DNA of 12,964 nt, taken from Pseudomonadota bacterium. GTDB taxonomy: Bacteria > Pseudomonadota > Gammaproteobacteria > Xanthomonadales > Xanthomonadaceae. How positions within the stretch are numbered: position 1 is the first letter of the stretch; each line of letters starts with the position of its first letter. Under the pieces are notes generated by a model, which worked only from the letters and a program-made list of their open reading frames with translations, had not been told where the DNA came from and ran no database searches. The DNA lies in contig JAEXLY010000059.1 in NCBI GenBank assembly GCA_023444765.1, forward strand, positions 1-12,964, in the 5' to 3' direction. Positions 5,130-12,964 of the stretch are shown piece by piece. The position numbers and the translations under genes were made by a program.

Positions 5130-8100
5130 ATGATCCTAGCCAAAATCGAACCAAAGCGCGCGGTCAACCCCGCGTATCTGAAGATTAAGCCGACACGTGC
5201 CGAGATCGACGCGTTCAAAGCACGCCTGATTGAGATGCTGGACGCCTGCGTGCACGCCGAGTCCGAGGAGTTTCACAAGAACCTTGTGGCTAACTTTCTG
5301 CGGCTTACGTACTACCAGCCGCGGCACTTCATCAACACCAAGGGGCGCGCCGATCTCGTCGTGCATCACGGCGAAGGTCCGCAGTCGCAGGTAGCGGTGA
5401 TCGTCGAAGCCAAGCGCCCAGCCAATAGCGCGCAGATGGTGCGCGTAGACAACGTCAATACGAAGGCGTTTCAAGAGCTTCTGCTCTACTACCTGCGCGA
5501 GCGGTTTCGCGACGGCGTTCCCAACCATGAGCTACGCCATCTCATCGTGACCAACGCTCACGAGTGGTTCATTTTTGACGCCGCGTTCTTTGAGAAGGAG
5601 TTTGCGCGAAACACTCTTTTGTTGGCGCGCTTCCGTGACTTTGAAGCAGGCCGCCTCGCCGGCAAGACGACCGACTTCTTCTACCGTGAGATCGCGGCGC
5701 CCGCGATCGCCGCCGTCCAGAGTGAGGTCCGCTTTGCTTACTTTAATCTGCGCGATTACGAGGCCGCTCTGCGCAACACCGATCTAGCGGACGACGCGCA
5801 ACTCGTGGCGCTTTACAAGCTGCTCTCCCCGCAGCATTTACTCAAGCAACCGTTTCAGAACGACAGCAACACACTGCATCTTGGGTTCTATACCGAATTG
5901 CTGCACATCATCGGTTTGGCGGAGGTCCGGGACCGCAAGGGGCGCCTGATTAGTCGTCTTGCGCCGGCCGACCGTCAGCCCGCATCGCTGCTAGAGAACG
6001 CGATTCGCCAACTCGATGCGTTGGACAAGCTGCCCCGTGTTTCCAACATCGCGCGCTTTGGGTCAACGCGCGATGAGCGCTTGTTCAATGTCGCTCTCGA
6101 ACTGGTCTTGACCTGGATCAATCGCGTCCTCTTCCTGAAGCTGCTAGAGGCCCAACTGATTGGCTATCATAAGGGCGAGAAGTGCCTAGCCTTTCTGGGG
6201 AGCCTGCAGGTTCCTACGTTTGACCGTCTCGACAGTCTATTCTTTCAGGTGCTGGCGCGTCAGCGGCACGAGCGCAGCGAAGACCTGTCCGCCTTCGCTC
6301 ACGTCCCGTACTTGAACAGCTCGCTCTTCGAGATCTCCGAGCTCGAACACGAGACGATCACCATAGGGAATCTGAAGGATGATCTGACCCTTCCGGTCCT
6401 GCCGTCCACGGTACTTCGTGAGGCTGACGGGCGCCGTACGACACTAGCGCCGCGCACACTGGATTACCTGCTGCGCTTCCTGGATGCCTACGATTTCGGG
6501 AGCGAGGGACCAGGTGCAATCCAGGAAGAGAACAAGTCGCTGATTAACGCCTCGGTGCTAGGGTTGATCTTCGAGAAGATCAACGGCTACCGGGACGGCT
6601 CCTTTTTTACGCCTGGCTACGTCACGATGCGGATGTGTCGCGACACGGTGCGCGAAGCGATCCTACGTAAGTTCAACGACGTTAAGGGATGGGAATGTGC
6701 CGACCTGATCCAGCTGCAGGATAAGATCACAGACGCGGAAGAGGCCAACGAGATCTTTAATTCGGTGCGCATATGCGACCCGGCCGTGGGCTCTGGCCAT
6801 TTCCTAGTGTCCGCGCTCAATGAGCTTCTCGCACTTAAGGCTGAGCTTGGTTTGCTTTGCGACCGCACCGGTCGCCGGCTGAAGTGGTACACGGTCACGG
6901 TCGCCAACGACGAGTTGGTCATGAATGATGAGGATGGCGAGTTATTTCGCTATCACCCAGCGAGCGCCGACAGCCAGCGTATCCAAGAGGCACTCTTCCA
7001 CGAGAAGCAGGTTCTCATCGAGAATTGTCTGTTCGGCTTGGACATCAACCCTAACTCCGTCAACATTTGCCGACTGCGGCTGTGGATCGAGCTGCTCAAG
7101 AGCGCGTACTACCGCGCCGATAACGAACTTGAGACCCTCCCAAACATCGATATCAACATCAAGTGCGGGAACGCGCTGGTGTCTCGCTTCGGCCTGGACG
7201 TGGACGTCAGCAAGGTGCTTAAGGCGAAGGGCCTGCGGCTTGGTGAGTACCGCAACGCCGTGCGCAGCTATCACAACGCGCGCAGTAAGGACGAAAAGCG
7301 CAACATGCATGCCCTCATCGAGCGCATCAAGGGCGAGCTACGCACCGAGATTTTCGACAACGACCCCAAAGTGCGTCGCTTGCGGGCCGCCCAGGGCGAA
7401 CTAGATACACTCCGAAACCAACAGGTACTGTTTGAAGAGTCCAAGGCGGAGAAAAAGGTCAGGATAGCGGCGATCGACAAGCTCAGGACTGAAGTGAGTC
7501 GCCTGGAGGCCCAGATCGCCGAAGTCCGCAACAATCGCGTTTTCGTCAACGCGTTCGAATGGCGGCTCGAGTTTCCGGAAGTGCTTGGCGATGACGGCAC
7601 CTACCTGGGCTTCGACATCGTCATCGGAAATCCGCCATACGGCGTTTCGGTCCAAGGACTGGACCGTGATTACCTCACGAAGACGCTGGGCAAGGTCCCT
7701 GACTTCGAGATCTTCTACTGGTTTATCAACCGTGGCCGACAGATCCTGCGTCCCGGGGGGTTGTTATCTCTCATCGTGCCCAATGGCCTGCTGTTCAACG
7801 TCTACGCCGCGCCCTACCGGCTCAAACTGCTCGAGGATTGGTCGGTGCTGGAAGTCCTCGATTGCAGTGCCTTCGCGATCTTCCCGGATGCGACGGTTCG
7901 AAACTGCGTCATCCTGCTCGGTAAGGAGGTTCCCTCCGGAAGAGTCGGGTTCAGACGCACGCGTGACGCGACGTCCTTTGACGAGCTGGTGGCGGGGCCT
8001 CGCGAGTGGGCCCCCGAAGCAACGTTACGCGAGTGGAACCGAAACTGGGCGTTGCCGTTCCGCCTCGACCCGCCGGTGCTCTCCATGATCTCGACCTTGC

Positions 8101-8792
8101 GCAGGCACCCGACATTGGAGGAGCACTTTTCCGTCTCTCAGGGCTATATTCCGTACCGTTTGTCGGACCTTGTGAAGCTCTACGGCGAAGCGAAAGGCAA
8201 GGCGATCAAGGAGGAGCAGCAGTGGCACGCCGACCACCCTGTCGACGCCAGCTACATCGAGGAGTTGAAGGGGCGCTCGCTTCACCGGTATGGCCACGAA
8301 CGCACGGGGCGTTACGTAAAGTACGGTCCGCATGTGGCCAGTTACGTACACCCGAAGTTCTTCAATCAGAGGCGATTGCTTGTCCGCGAGATCACCACGC
8401 CGCGTATCACGGCCGCATTGGTAGACATGACCTTTGTCAACGACCCTCAGATCATTTCGGTGATTCCAAAAACAGGAGCGGTGTCTTTAGAGACACTGTG
8501 GGCGATCGTCAACTCCAAACTCGCAACATTCTTCCATTTTAACGCCTCTCCGAAGGCGGCCAAAGGCGAATTCCCGAAGATCCTGGTTCAGGATCTTCGT
8601 GGCTTTCCGTTGCCGCGGCAGCTGGGGGCGGCTCTTCAACCGTTGGAACGAGCCGCACGGCAAGCCATCGCAGCAAAGGCTGCGGACCCACAGCGCGACA
8701 TGACGAGGGACGAAGCCAGTATCGACGCCTTGGTGTATCAGGCTTATGGGCTGGACTGCGCGCAGATCCAAGTGATCGAGGACGCGTTCTAA
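5130..8792 (+). CDS. Type IIG restriction-modification enzyme: fused nuclease, adenine-specific DNA methyltransferase and target-recognition domain
   Basis: One 1220-residue chain that should both methylate an adenine in its recognition site, using S-adenosylmethionine, and cut unmodified DNA. Residues 1-200 hold a PD-(D/E)xK nuclease-like core: ADLVVHH (D75) and VAVIVEAKRP (E93, K95). Methylase motifs follow: motif X GSFFTPGY (490-497), motif I CDPAVGSGHFLV (549-560), an acidic loop GLDINPNSVNICRLRLWI (636-653), and catalytic motif IV GNPPYG (833-838). A charged, probably coiled-coil insert (about 700-803) lies before motif IV. Residues about 840-1160 resemble a TaqI/Eco57I-type target-recognition region. 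Length and order fit type IIG enzymes of the Eco57I methylase group. There is no helicase, so it is not type ISP, and a nuclease core is present, unlike BREX PglX. The ATG at 5130 lacks a clear ribosome binding site. Frame and motifs are intact. The recognition sequence cannot be predicted. Confidence 0.9.
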   Translation: MILAKIEPKRAVNPAYLKIKPTRAEIDAFKARLIEMLDACVHAESEEFHKNLVANFLRLTYYQPRHFINTKGRADLVVHHGEGPQSQVAVIVEAKRPANSAQMVRVDNVNTKAFQELLLYYLRERFRDGVPNHELRHLIVTNAHEWFIFDAAFFEKEFARNTLLLARFRDFEAGRLAGKTTDFFYREIAAPAIAAVQSEVRFAYFNLRDYEAALRNTDLADDAQLVALYKLLSPQHLLKQPFQNDSNTLHLGFYTELLHIIGLAEVRDRKGRLISRLAPADRQPASLLENAIRQLDALDKLPRVSNIARFGSTRDERLFNVALELVLTWINRVLFLKLLEAQLIGYHKGEKCLAFLGSLQVPTFDRLDSLFFQVLARQRHERSEDLSAFAHVPYLNSSLFEISELEHETITIGNLKDDLTLPVLPSTVLREADGRRTTLAPRTLDYLLRFLDAYDFGSEGPGAIQEENKSLINASVLGLIFEKINGYRDGSFFTPGYVTMRMCRDTVREAILRKFNDVKGWECADLIQLQDKITDAEEANEIFNSVRICDPAVGSGHFLVSALNELLALKAELGLLCDRTGRRLKWYTVTVANDELVMNDEDGELFRYHPASADSQRIQEALFHEKQVLIENCLFGLDINPNSVNICRLRLWIELLKSAYYRADNELETLPNIDINIKCGNALVSRFGLDVDVSKVLKAKGLRLGEYRNAVRSYHNARSKDEKRNMHALIERIKGELRTEIFDNDPKVRRLRAAQGELDTLRNQQVLFEESKAEKKVRIAAIDKLRTEVSRLEAQIAEVRNNRVFVNAFEWRLEFPEVLGDDGTYLGFDIVIGNPPYGVSVQGLDRDYLTKTLGKVPDFEIFYWFINRGRQILRPGGLLSLIVPNGLLFNVYAAPYRLKLLEDWSVLEVLDCSAFAIFPDATVRNCVILLGKEVPSGRVGFRRTRDATSFDELVAGPREWAPEATLREWNRNWALPFRLDPPVLSMISTLRRHPTLEEHFSVSQGYIPYRLSDLVKLYGEAKGKAIKEEQQWHADHPVDASYIEELKGRSLHRYGHERTGRYVKYGPHVASYVHPKFFNQRRLLVREITTPRITAALVDMTFVNDPQIISVIPKTGAVSLETLWAIVNSKLATFFHFNASPKAAKGEFPKILVQDLRGFPLPRQLGAALQPLERAARQAIAAKAADPQRDMTRDEASIDALVYQAYGLDCAQIQVIEDAF

Positions 8793-8804
8793 CTTTCTCC
8801 ACGG

Positions 8805-8834
8805 CACTGAGCGGGCTTCGTAGCGATTTCAGTG
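8805..8834. terminator. Weak hairpin in the convergent intergenic gap
   Basis: CACTGA and TCAGTG pair across an 18-base interior that can form a small inner stem (GCT-TCGT-AGC). It lies just after the restriction-modification stop. No T-run follows, so terminator function is uncertain. Confidence 0.25.
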
Positions 8835-8864
8835 ACGGGCGTAAGCCATCCCCGCGGTCTTGGG

Positions 8865-8882
8865 TGCAGTGAGCTTACTGCA
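8865..8882. terminator. Perfect hairpin TGCAGT-GAGCTT-ACTGCA across the STAND gene stop
   Basis: Perfect six-base arms surround the TAA stop (8875-8877) of the minus-strand gene. Together with the hairpin at 8805-8834 it could separate two convergent transcripts. No T-run is visible on either side. Confidence 0.3.
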
Positions 8883-11800
8883 GCGGCGGTTGCCATCCGA
8901 CGAGTTCGGGTTCAATCGGCCAGGGTAGCAGGGCATTGCGGATGCTATGGTGGCGTTGGAGCGCGCTGTTATAGCCGGCCGTCAACCGTTCGACCGCTTC
9001 GGCGGGCGCGCCCAGCGAACGCGCGCGGGTCTGCAGATGAGACCACGTGCCATGCAGGCGAGGATTGAGCTCTTCGATTGACGCCGCGAACGCGCGGAAA
9101 ATGGTGTCGATGACGGCATCGGCCGCCGACGTACCGGTCCTGTCCGCCTCGTCAGGCGCCTCGCGCGCGCCATCTAGCATGGTGTCGAGACCTTCGCCCA
9201 TCCGCAGGGCACGTATGTCGGCGGCGACCAGCGCATACGCGTCGCTGGCGATCTCTGTATCGCCGAGCCACAGATGGACCTGGTGTACATCCTCGACGAT
9301 CGCGTCCAGACGACGGTCAATTGCGCCAAGCGCTGCTTCAGTCGTCGTAATCTCGGACAGGCGAGCGAACAACGCCTTCCACAGCGGTGGCTTCCAGTCC
9401 AGACGCAACGCCGTCTGCATGTCGAGCATGAATTCCAATGTGCTAGGCAAGCAATCAGTCGGCAGTGTTTGCACGACATGCACGGCGGCTTGCAACTCGC
9501 CGTAATGGATCAACTCGCTGAGTGCCACCCGGTGTAACCGGTGCTCCGGCTGGCGCGCGAGTTCAATGATCACCCGGTTCCACAGCTCGCTGCCTGAGTG
9601 GTGCGTTCCGTACCACCACAGTGGTTGTGGCCAGCCGCATAGAACATGGATGCAGGCGTCAAATAGCTGTGGGCCGAGCGCTTGCTCGATTGCCGCGACA
9701 TCGCCATCGAAGCACTCCTGGGTCACGGCAAGCGTCGTCAGAATGGCCGGGGGCGTCACGCGTCGTGTCAGCGCGACGGCCGCGACCCAATGCCGATCAG
9801 GCGACGTGGCGCGCAAGCAGCCCGCCACGCATTCTATTTCATCTGCCGACAGCGCGTCCCATGCACGGGTCAGCGCTGCGACCGATACGATCCGCGTCCC
9901 GGTGTGTTCGGTCCGCAAGAGCTGTTCGACAATTGCCGTGCGCGGTGGCCCGGGGGCCAGGCGCAGCAGTGGCGGAATCAGCAAGAGTTCGGACTCATCC
10001 AGCGAGTGCTGTCCAGCCTTTTCGACGACACGCCGCGTCCAAACCTCAAGCAGCGGCAGCAGCAACTCCGGGAGCACCTCATTGAGAGCGTCGTCCACCG
10101 CCGCGTTCAGTCGACCGTCGCGCAGGGAGACGTTGAGGGGTAGCCGCTCAAGCGCACGCGGCGCGACAGCGGCGAACAGATCCCATGGCGGGAACTGCCC
10201 AAACCTCTCTACTCGATTGAACAACACCGCACGCGAGTAGACGACGCTCGCGGTACTGGGCGACCCACACTGCGCGATCGCGATGTCGGCCAATCTAGCT
10301 CTCCGCGCCCCTCCGATCGCTGGCCAGGCTCTCGCGATGCCCTCAATGAGGGCGGCGCCCATGGGCGGCGTCGCGTCGCGTTGAATCAAGTCCAGCACGT
10401 CGTCGTCTTCGCTACGCGGAACGGACACCCACAACTTTGCGGCTGCCGCACGCACAATCGCTTCGTCCGCGCGGAGTAACCGTCGGACCGCGCTGATCGT
10501 CAGTTCGGCGGGTTCACCCTTAAGTGCTTGCAGAAGGCGCTTTGAAAGTGCGATGTCCAGCGCGACTGGCTCGCCACGATCCAGCGCGTCAAGGAAGGGC
10601 CGCACCTCGTCAAGCGTGGGCCGCGGCTGCGACCAGTCGTAGTTATTCGAGATGAAGCCAACCCCACCGTCGACGGCGATGCGGTCCAGACTCACGATCA
10701 TGCTTTCTGCAAGCCCGGCCAGCTCGTCGCTTAAGTCCTCGGGCAGCTGATCCGCGAACCGCACGAGAAACTCGAAGCAACTGTCGCGCGTGGCCGGAAA
10801 GCGCGATCGGAGGCCTTCGTGGGCCAGCCGGTAAAGCGCTTCGCCATTACCGCTGAACGCCGCTCGTAGCCAGCGCAGGTTCTCCGCGGCTGCGAGCGAG
10901 GTTTGCGGCGACGGGCTCGCCAGTGCACGCGCCAACTTTGGGGTCAGGCGGTCGAGGTCGGAAGGAATGTCGGGGGTTGCAAGCGCCTGTGCTCCGGCGC
11001 GTAGATAGGGATGGGTGAAGTTGAACGCGTTGCGCTCAACCGCGATTACTCGCCGCCGCTGCAGCACCGTCAGCGCGTGGGACATGTCCAGGGGCAGCGC
11101 CGGACTGTTCTGGTAGGCGGGTGGCGACACCCTATCCCTTTCACCGAACGAGATCGCCTCGAAGTCGCCCTGGAAACTTGGCCGCTCCAGAGTGCCGTCC
11201 GCCACAAACGCCAAGTCGATCTCTGCGACCGAACGCGCCGGCTCCGTGGCAATCGCCGCGGCGACGAGAACATCGGCAGCGCCGGCGTGCTGACCGGCGA
11301 TCGAGCGAGCGAAATCAATGGCATCACGCCGGGCCTGCACGAGGATCTCCTCGTCGGTGTAGGGCTCGGCAAGCTCGCTCCAGGTCTGAGCCAGATAGGT
11401 CAATGCACCCGGGTCGCGAAGATCGTCCGATCCGTCGATCAGTGCACTGACCCTAGCAACTGCGGCGGGCGGGAGTCCCTGCGCCTGGGCTTCGGCTGTC
11501 CAAATGGCGTTAGCCACTTCGTTGGAGAGCGAGTTCAATCGGCGCCACTTAAAGGCTCCAAGCCGGCATGCGGCGAGGTCGCCGGTACCGCGAATCTGTA
11601 GCAGCACGTTCTCGGTCTGTGCGGTGATGAGGTAGCGACCCCGCTGGAGGCGGGCGCACAACGCTGACAATTTCGCGAGCTGCGCGCTGGCATCAGGAAT
11701 CGGTTCGCGGGAGCCAAACGGGTCATCTAGCACGTAGGCCCGGCGCGCGGTGACGTCATCGGACAGGAATCGGTCTGCCTCGTCGATGTACGTGCCGCGG

Positions 11801-12702
11801 CGGACATCGATGCCCTGTTCCTGAAGACGTTCGGCCACGGCCAGTGCCGCCCATGACTTCCCCGCGCGAGGCGGTCCGGCGACCAGCAGGCACCCCTGCG
11901 CTTCCAGCTCCGATACTAGTTCGTACTCCGTGCCACGATCCCTATAGCGGCGCGGGCGGAGCGCGCGCGGTGAAAACGTCGACAGTACGTCGCTGATCAG
12001 GCGCGCCGCGTCGGCCTGGGTCTTCTTTGCTTCGCCGATGCAGTCGGTCAGATGCGCCAAAATGCCACGTATGGCGGCCGATTCGAAGCGCTCGCGCTGC
12101 AACGTTGCATGCAGGCGCACTTCGATCGTATCGGAGGTTTCCTGCTCGACCAGGGTGACTTTGCGCAGAGCCGCCTGAAAGTCGGCGACCGGCCTCGCGG
12201 CAAGCGCCTGCTGATCGGAAACACGGTCTCTTGCAAGTGCGCTGAGTTGTCTACCGGCGAGCACTGAAGCTCGTCGGGCTACTTCGTCACGAAGTTCGCC
12301 TGCCAGGGCCGCGGAGACGGTTCGCAGGCTTGGAGCCCCGAGGCGATTCGAGTGCGCCAGCAGCGGTCGAAGGGAATCTGCACAGCGTGCAGAAAGCACG
12401 AAGGCCGCGTAAGTATCCGGGTCGTGGATCAAGCGTTCCAGTAACGAACCCGATCTAGTGCGTTCCGGGTAGTGGGCCAAGTACTCGACCAGATTCGACA
12501 GGTCAACAATTCCGCTTGCGCCTTTGACTTGTACTTCGAGTGTCGTCGCCGGCTGACCGTCCCACAAGATGCGGGCGTCTTCGCCGCCCACGGGTTCCGG
12601 CACCAGGGTGAACGAGCCAGTGGTACGGAGCGCGAGGACCAAGTCCACGCAGACCATGTCCTGGAACGCGAACTTTTCAGGTGCGACGACAGCGATGTTC
12701 AA
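8875..12702 (-). CDS. Avs-like STAND NTPase with N-terminal PD-(D/E)xK-like effector and helical-repeat C-terminus
   Basis: A 1275-residue protein in three parts. Residues 1-115 resemble Cap4/DUF4297-type nuclease domains: KFAFQDMVCVDLVLAL, then PVGGEDARILW (D42) and LEVQVKG (E56, Q58, K60). About 240-580 is a STAND-type P-loop ATPase: Walker A GPPRAGKS (276-283), Walker B RRAYVLDDPFG (D326, D327), a sensor-like strand RGRYLITAQTENVL (354-367) and a late FTHPYLRAG (562-570) typical of the winged-helix end of such modules. Residues about 590-1275 are helical, HEAT-like (for example LTISAVRRLLRADEAIVRAA) and would be the sensing arm. In known antiviral STAND proteins a phage protein binds the repeats, the ATPase oligomerises and the N-terminal nuclease is unleashed; that role here is inferred. 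The start is TTG at 12702 with no close ribosome binding site; an upstream TAG (12733-12735) limits extension. No membrane segment. Confidence 0.8.
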   Translation of the reverse strand: MNIAVVAPEKFAFQDMVCVDLVLALRTTGSFTLVPEPVGGEDARILWDGQPATTLEVQVKGASGIVDLSNLVEYLAHYPERTRSGSLLERLIHDPDTYAAFVLSARCADSLRPLLAHSNRLGAPSLRTVSAALAGELRDEVARRASVLAGRQLSALARDRVSDQQALAARPVADFQAALRKVTLVEQETSDTIEVRLHATLQRERFESAAIRGILAHLTDCIGEAKKTQADAARLISDVLSTFSPRALRPRRYRDRGTEYELVSELEAQGCLLVAGPPRAGKSWAALAVAERLQEQGIDVRRGTYIDEADRFLSDDVTARRAYVLDDPFGSREPIPDASAQLAKLSALCARLQRGRYLITAQTENVLLQIRGTGDLAACRLGAFKWRRLNSLSNEVANAIWTAEAQAQGLPPAAVARVSALIDGSDDLRDPGALTYLAQTWSELAEPYTDEEILVQARRDAIDFARSIAGQHAGAADVLVAAAIATEPARSVAEIDLAFVADGTLERPSFQGDFEAISFGERDRVSPPAYQNSPALPLDMSHALTVLQRRRVIAVERNAFNFTHPYLRAGAQALATPDIPSDLDRLTPKLARALASPSPQTSLAAAENLRWLRAAFSGNGEALYRLAHEGLRSRFPATRDSCFEFLVRFADQLPEDLSDELAGLAESMIVSLDRIAVDGGVGFISNNYDWSQPRPTLDEVRPFLDALDRGEPVALDIALSKRLLQALKGEPAELTISAVRRLLRADEAIVRAAAAKLWVSVPRSEDDDVLDLIQRDATPPMGAALIEGIARAWPAIGGARRARLADIAIAQCGSPSTASVVYSRAVLFNRVERFGQFPPWDLFAAVAPRALERLPLNVSLRDGRLNAAVDDALNEVLPELLLPLLEVWTRRVVEKAGQHSLDESELLLIPPLLRLAPGPPRTAIVEQLLRTEHTGTRIVSVAALTRAWDALSADEIECVAGCLRATSPDRHWVAAVALTRRVTPPAILTTLAVTQECFDGDVAAIEQALGPQLFDACIHVLCGWPQPLWWYGTHHSGSELWNRVIIELARQPEHRLHRVALSELIHYGELQAAVHVVQTLPTDCLPSTLEFMLDMQTALRLDWKPPLWKALFARLSEITTTEAALGAIDRRLDAIVEDVHQVHLWLGDTEIASDAYALVAADIRALRMGEGLDTMLDGAREAPDEADRTGTSAADAVIDTIFRAFAASIEELNPRLHGTWSHLQTRARSLGAPAEAVERLTAGYNSALQRHHSIRNALLPWPIEPELVGWQPPLQ

Positions 12703-12783
12703 GGCAATTTCAGCGGCGGCCTGCTCCGGTGCCTATCGTACTTAAAGAGTCTGTCCGCTGGTCGCCGCGCGACGCATGTGCCG

Positions 12784-12951
12784 CTAAAGGGCGCTGGGCT
12801 GGGCACCGGCCACCGCTCGCGGTACGGCGTGAACCGGCGGCGGCATCGGTGGCGCGCTGCCGCCGGGGGGGGGATCAGGCACCCCGGTGAGGACATGCGA
12901 CGGCACTGTCCTGACCTTGCGGCCGCCCGCCTCACGCGCCCCTCGTGGCAT
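12784..12951 (-). CDS. Small proline-rich ORF (55 aa) upstream of the STAND gene
   Basis: Begins at ATG 12951 (MPRGAREAGGRKVRTVPSHV) with a near-ideal ribosome binding site GGGAGGGG five bases upstream. It then turns into a proline/alanine-rich stretch and stops at 12784, leaving 81 bases before the STAND start. Within it is a run of nine C residues on the coding strand. With one C fewer, the frame would instead continue to a TGA at 12699-12701 that overlaps the TTG start of the STAND gene (TTGA). So it may be a leader peptide, a frameshift-controlled gene or a miscalled gene start. Composition alone does not prove that it encodes a folded protein. Confidence 0.45.
   Translation of the reverse strand: MPRGAREAGGRKVRTVPSHVLTGVPDPPPGGSAPPMPPPVHAVPRAVAGAQPSAL
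12865..12873. repeat. Homopolymer tract of nine G (nine C on the coding strand)
   Basis: This is the longest single-base run I noticed in the window, inside the small ORF upstream of the STAND gene. Runs of this length are prone to slippage and to base-calling error. Confidence 0.7.
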
Positions 12952-12964
12952 GGAATCCCCTCCC

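Noticed and set aside
6925..8542. Alternative plus-strand frames inside the restriction-modification gene
   Set aside because: They are out-of-frame readings of an intact gene with methylase motifs in order.
5130..8792. BREX PglX or type ISP restriction enzyme
   Set aside because: The methylase core is similar to PglX, but an N-terminal D-EAK nuclease core is present and no other BREX genes are near; no helicase motifs, so not type ISP.
9047..10240. Several plus-strand frames over the STAND gene, up to 224 codons
   Set aside because: High-GC shadow frames, rich in R, S and A, opposite a continuous 1275-codon gene with clear motifs.
1..12964. CRISPR array, tRNA or rRNA genes
   Set aside because: No regularly spaced short repeats, and no tRNA or rRNA sequence recognised on either strand.

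Overview
The window looks like accessory DNA from a high-GC proteobacterium. The closest fit is the Xanthomonadaceae (Xanthomonas, Stenotrophomonas, Lysobacter). That placement is an inference, resting on G+C-rich codon use, an IS3-family transposase start of a type common there, and a GTAG-headed REP-like palindrome. I could not run a taxonomic search.

Layout, left to right. (1) 1-124: 5' end of an IS3-family orfA on the minus strand, cut by the window edge, with its probable terminal inverted repeat. (2) 200-1460: three small unassigned plus-strand genes, the last a 42-residue single-pass membrane protein. Threaded through them is a pair of about 184-bp imperfect direct repeats (975-1158 and 1606-1789), exactly 631 bp apart, each ending in a TCAGA-N4-TCTGA hairpin. 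A 13-bp perfect inverted repeat abuts the second copy. (3) 1790-2403: no convincing gene; one REP-like palindrome and one weak minus-strand terminator candidate. (4) 2404-4042, minus strand: a two-gene unit in which an unknown gene (121 aa) overlaps by one base the start of a decayed umuC (Y-family polymerase) with four frameshifts and one nonsense codon. (5) 4242-4864: two small divergent genes of phage or island character. (6) 5130-8792, plus strand: an intact 1220-residue protein with an N-terminal PD-(D/E)xK nuclease-like segment, an adenine-specific methylase core and a C-terminal target-recognition region, i.e. a type IIG restriction-modification enzyme. (7) 8875-12702, minus strand, convergent with it and 82 bp away: a 1275-residue protein with a probable PD-(D/E)xK-like N-terminus, a STAND-type P-loop NTPase and a long helical-repeat C-terminus. 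This is the architecture of Avs-like antiviral sensors. (8) 12784-12951, minus strand: a small ORF with a strong ribosome binding site upstream of the STAND gene, containing a run of nine C residues.

Together the right two thirds reads as a compact defence island: one self-contained restriction enzyme that can protect host DNA and cut unmodified DNA, and one candidate sensor-effector that would detect a phage product and trigger nuclease activity. The left third is the eroded, IS- and repeat-rich flank. The STAND protein and its upstream leader ORF are the most likely under-described system here.
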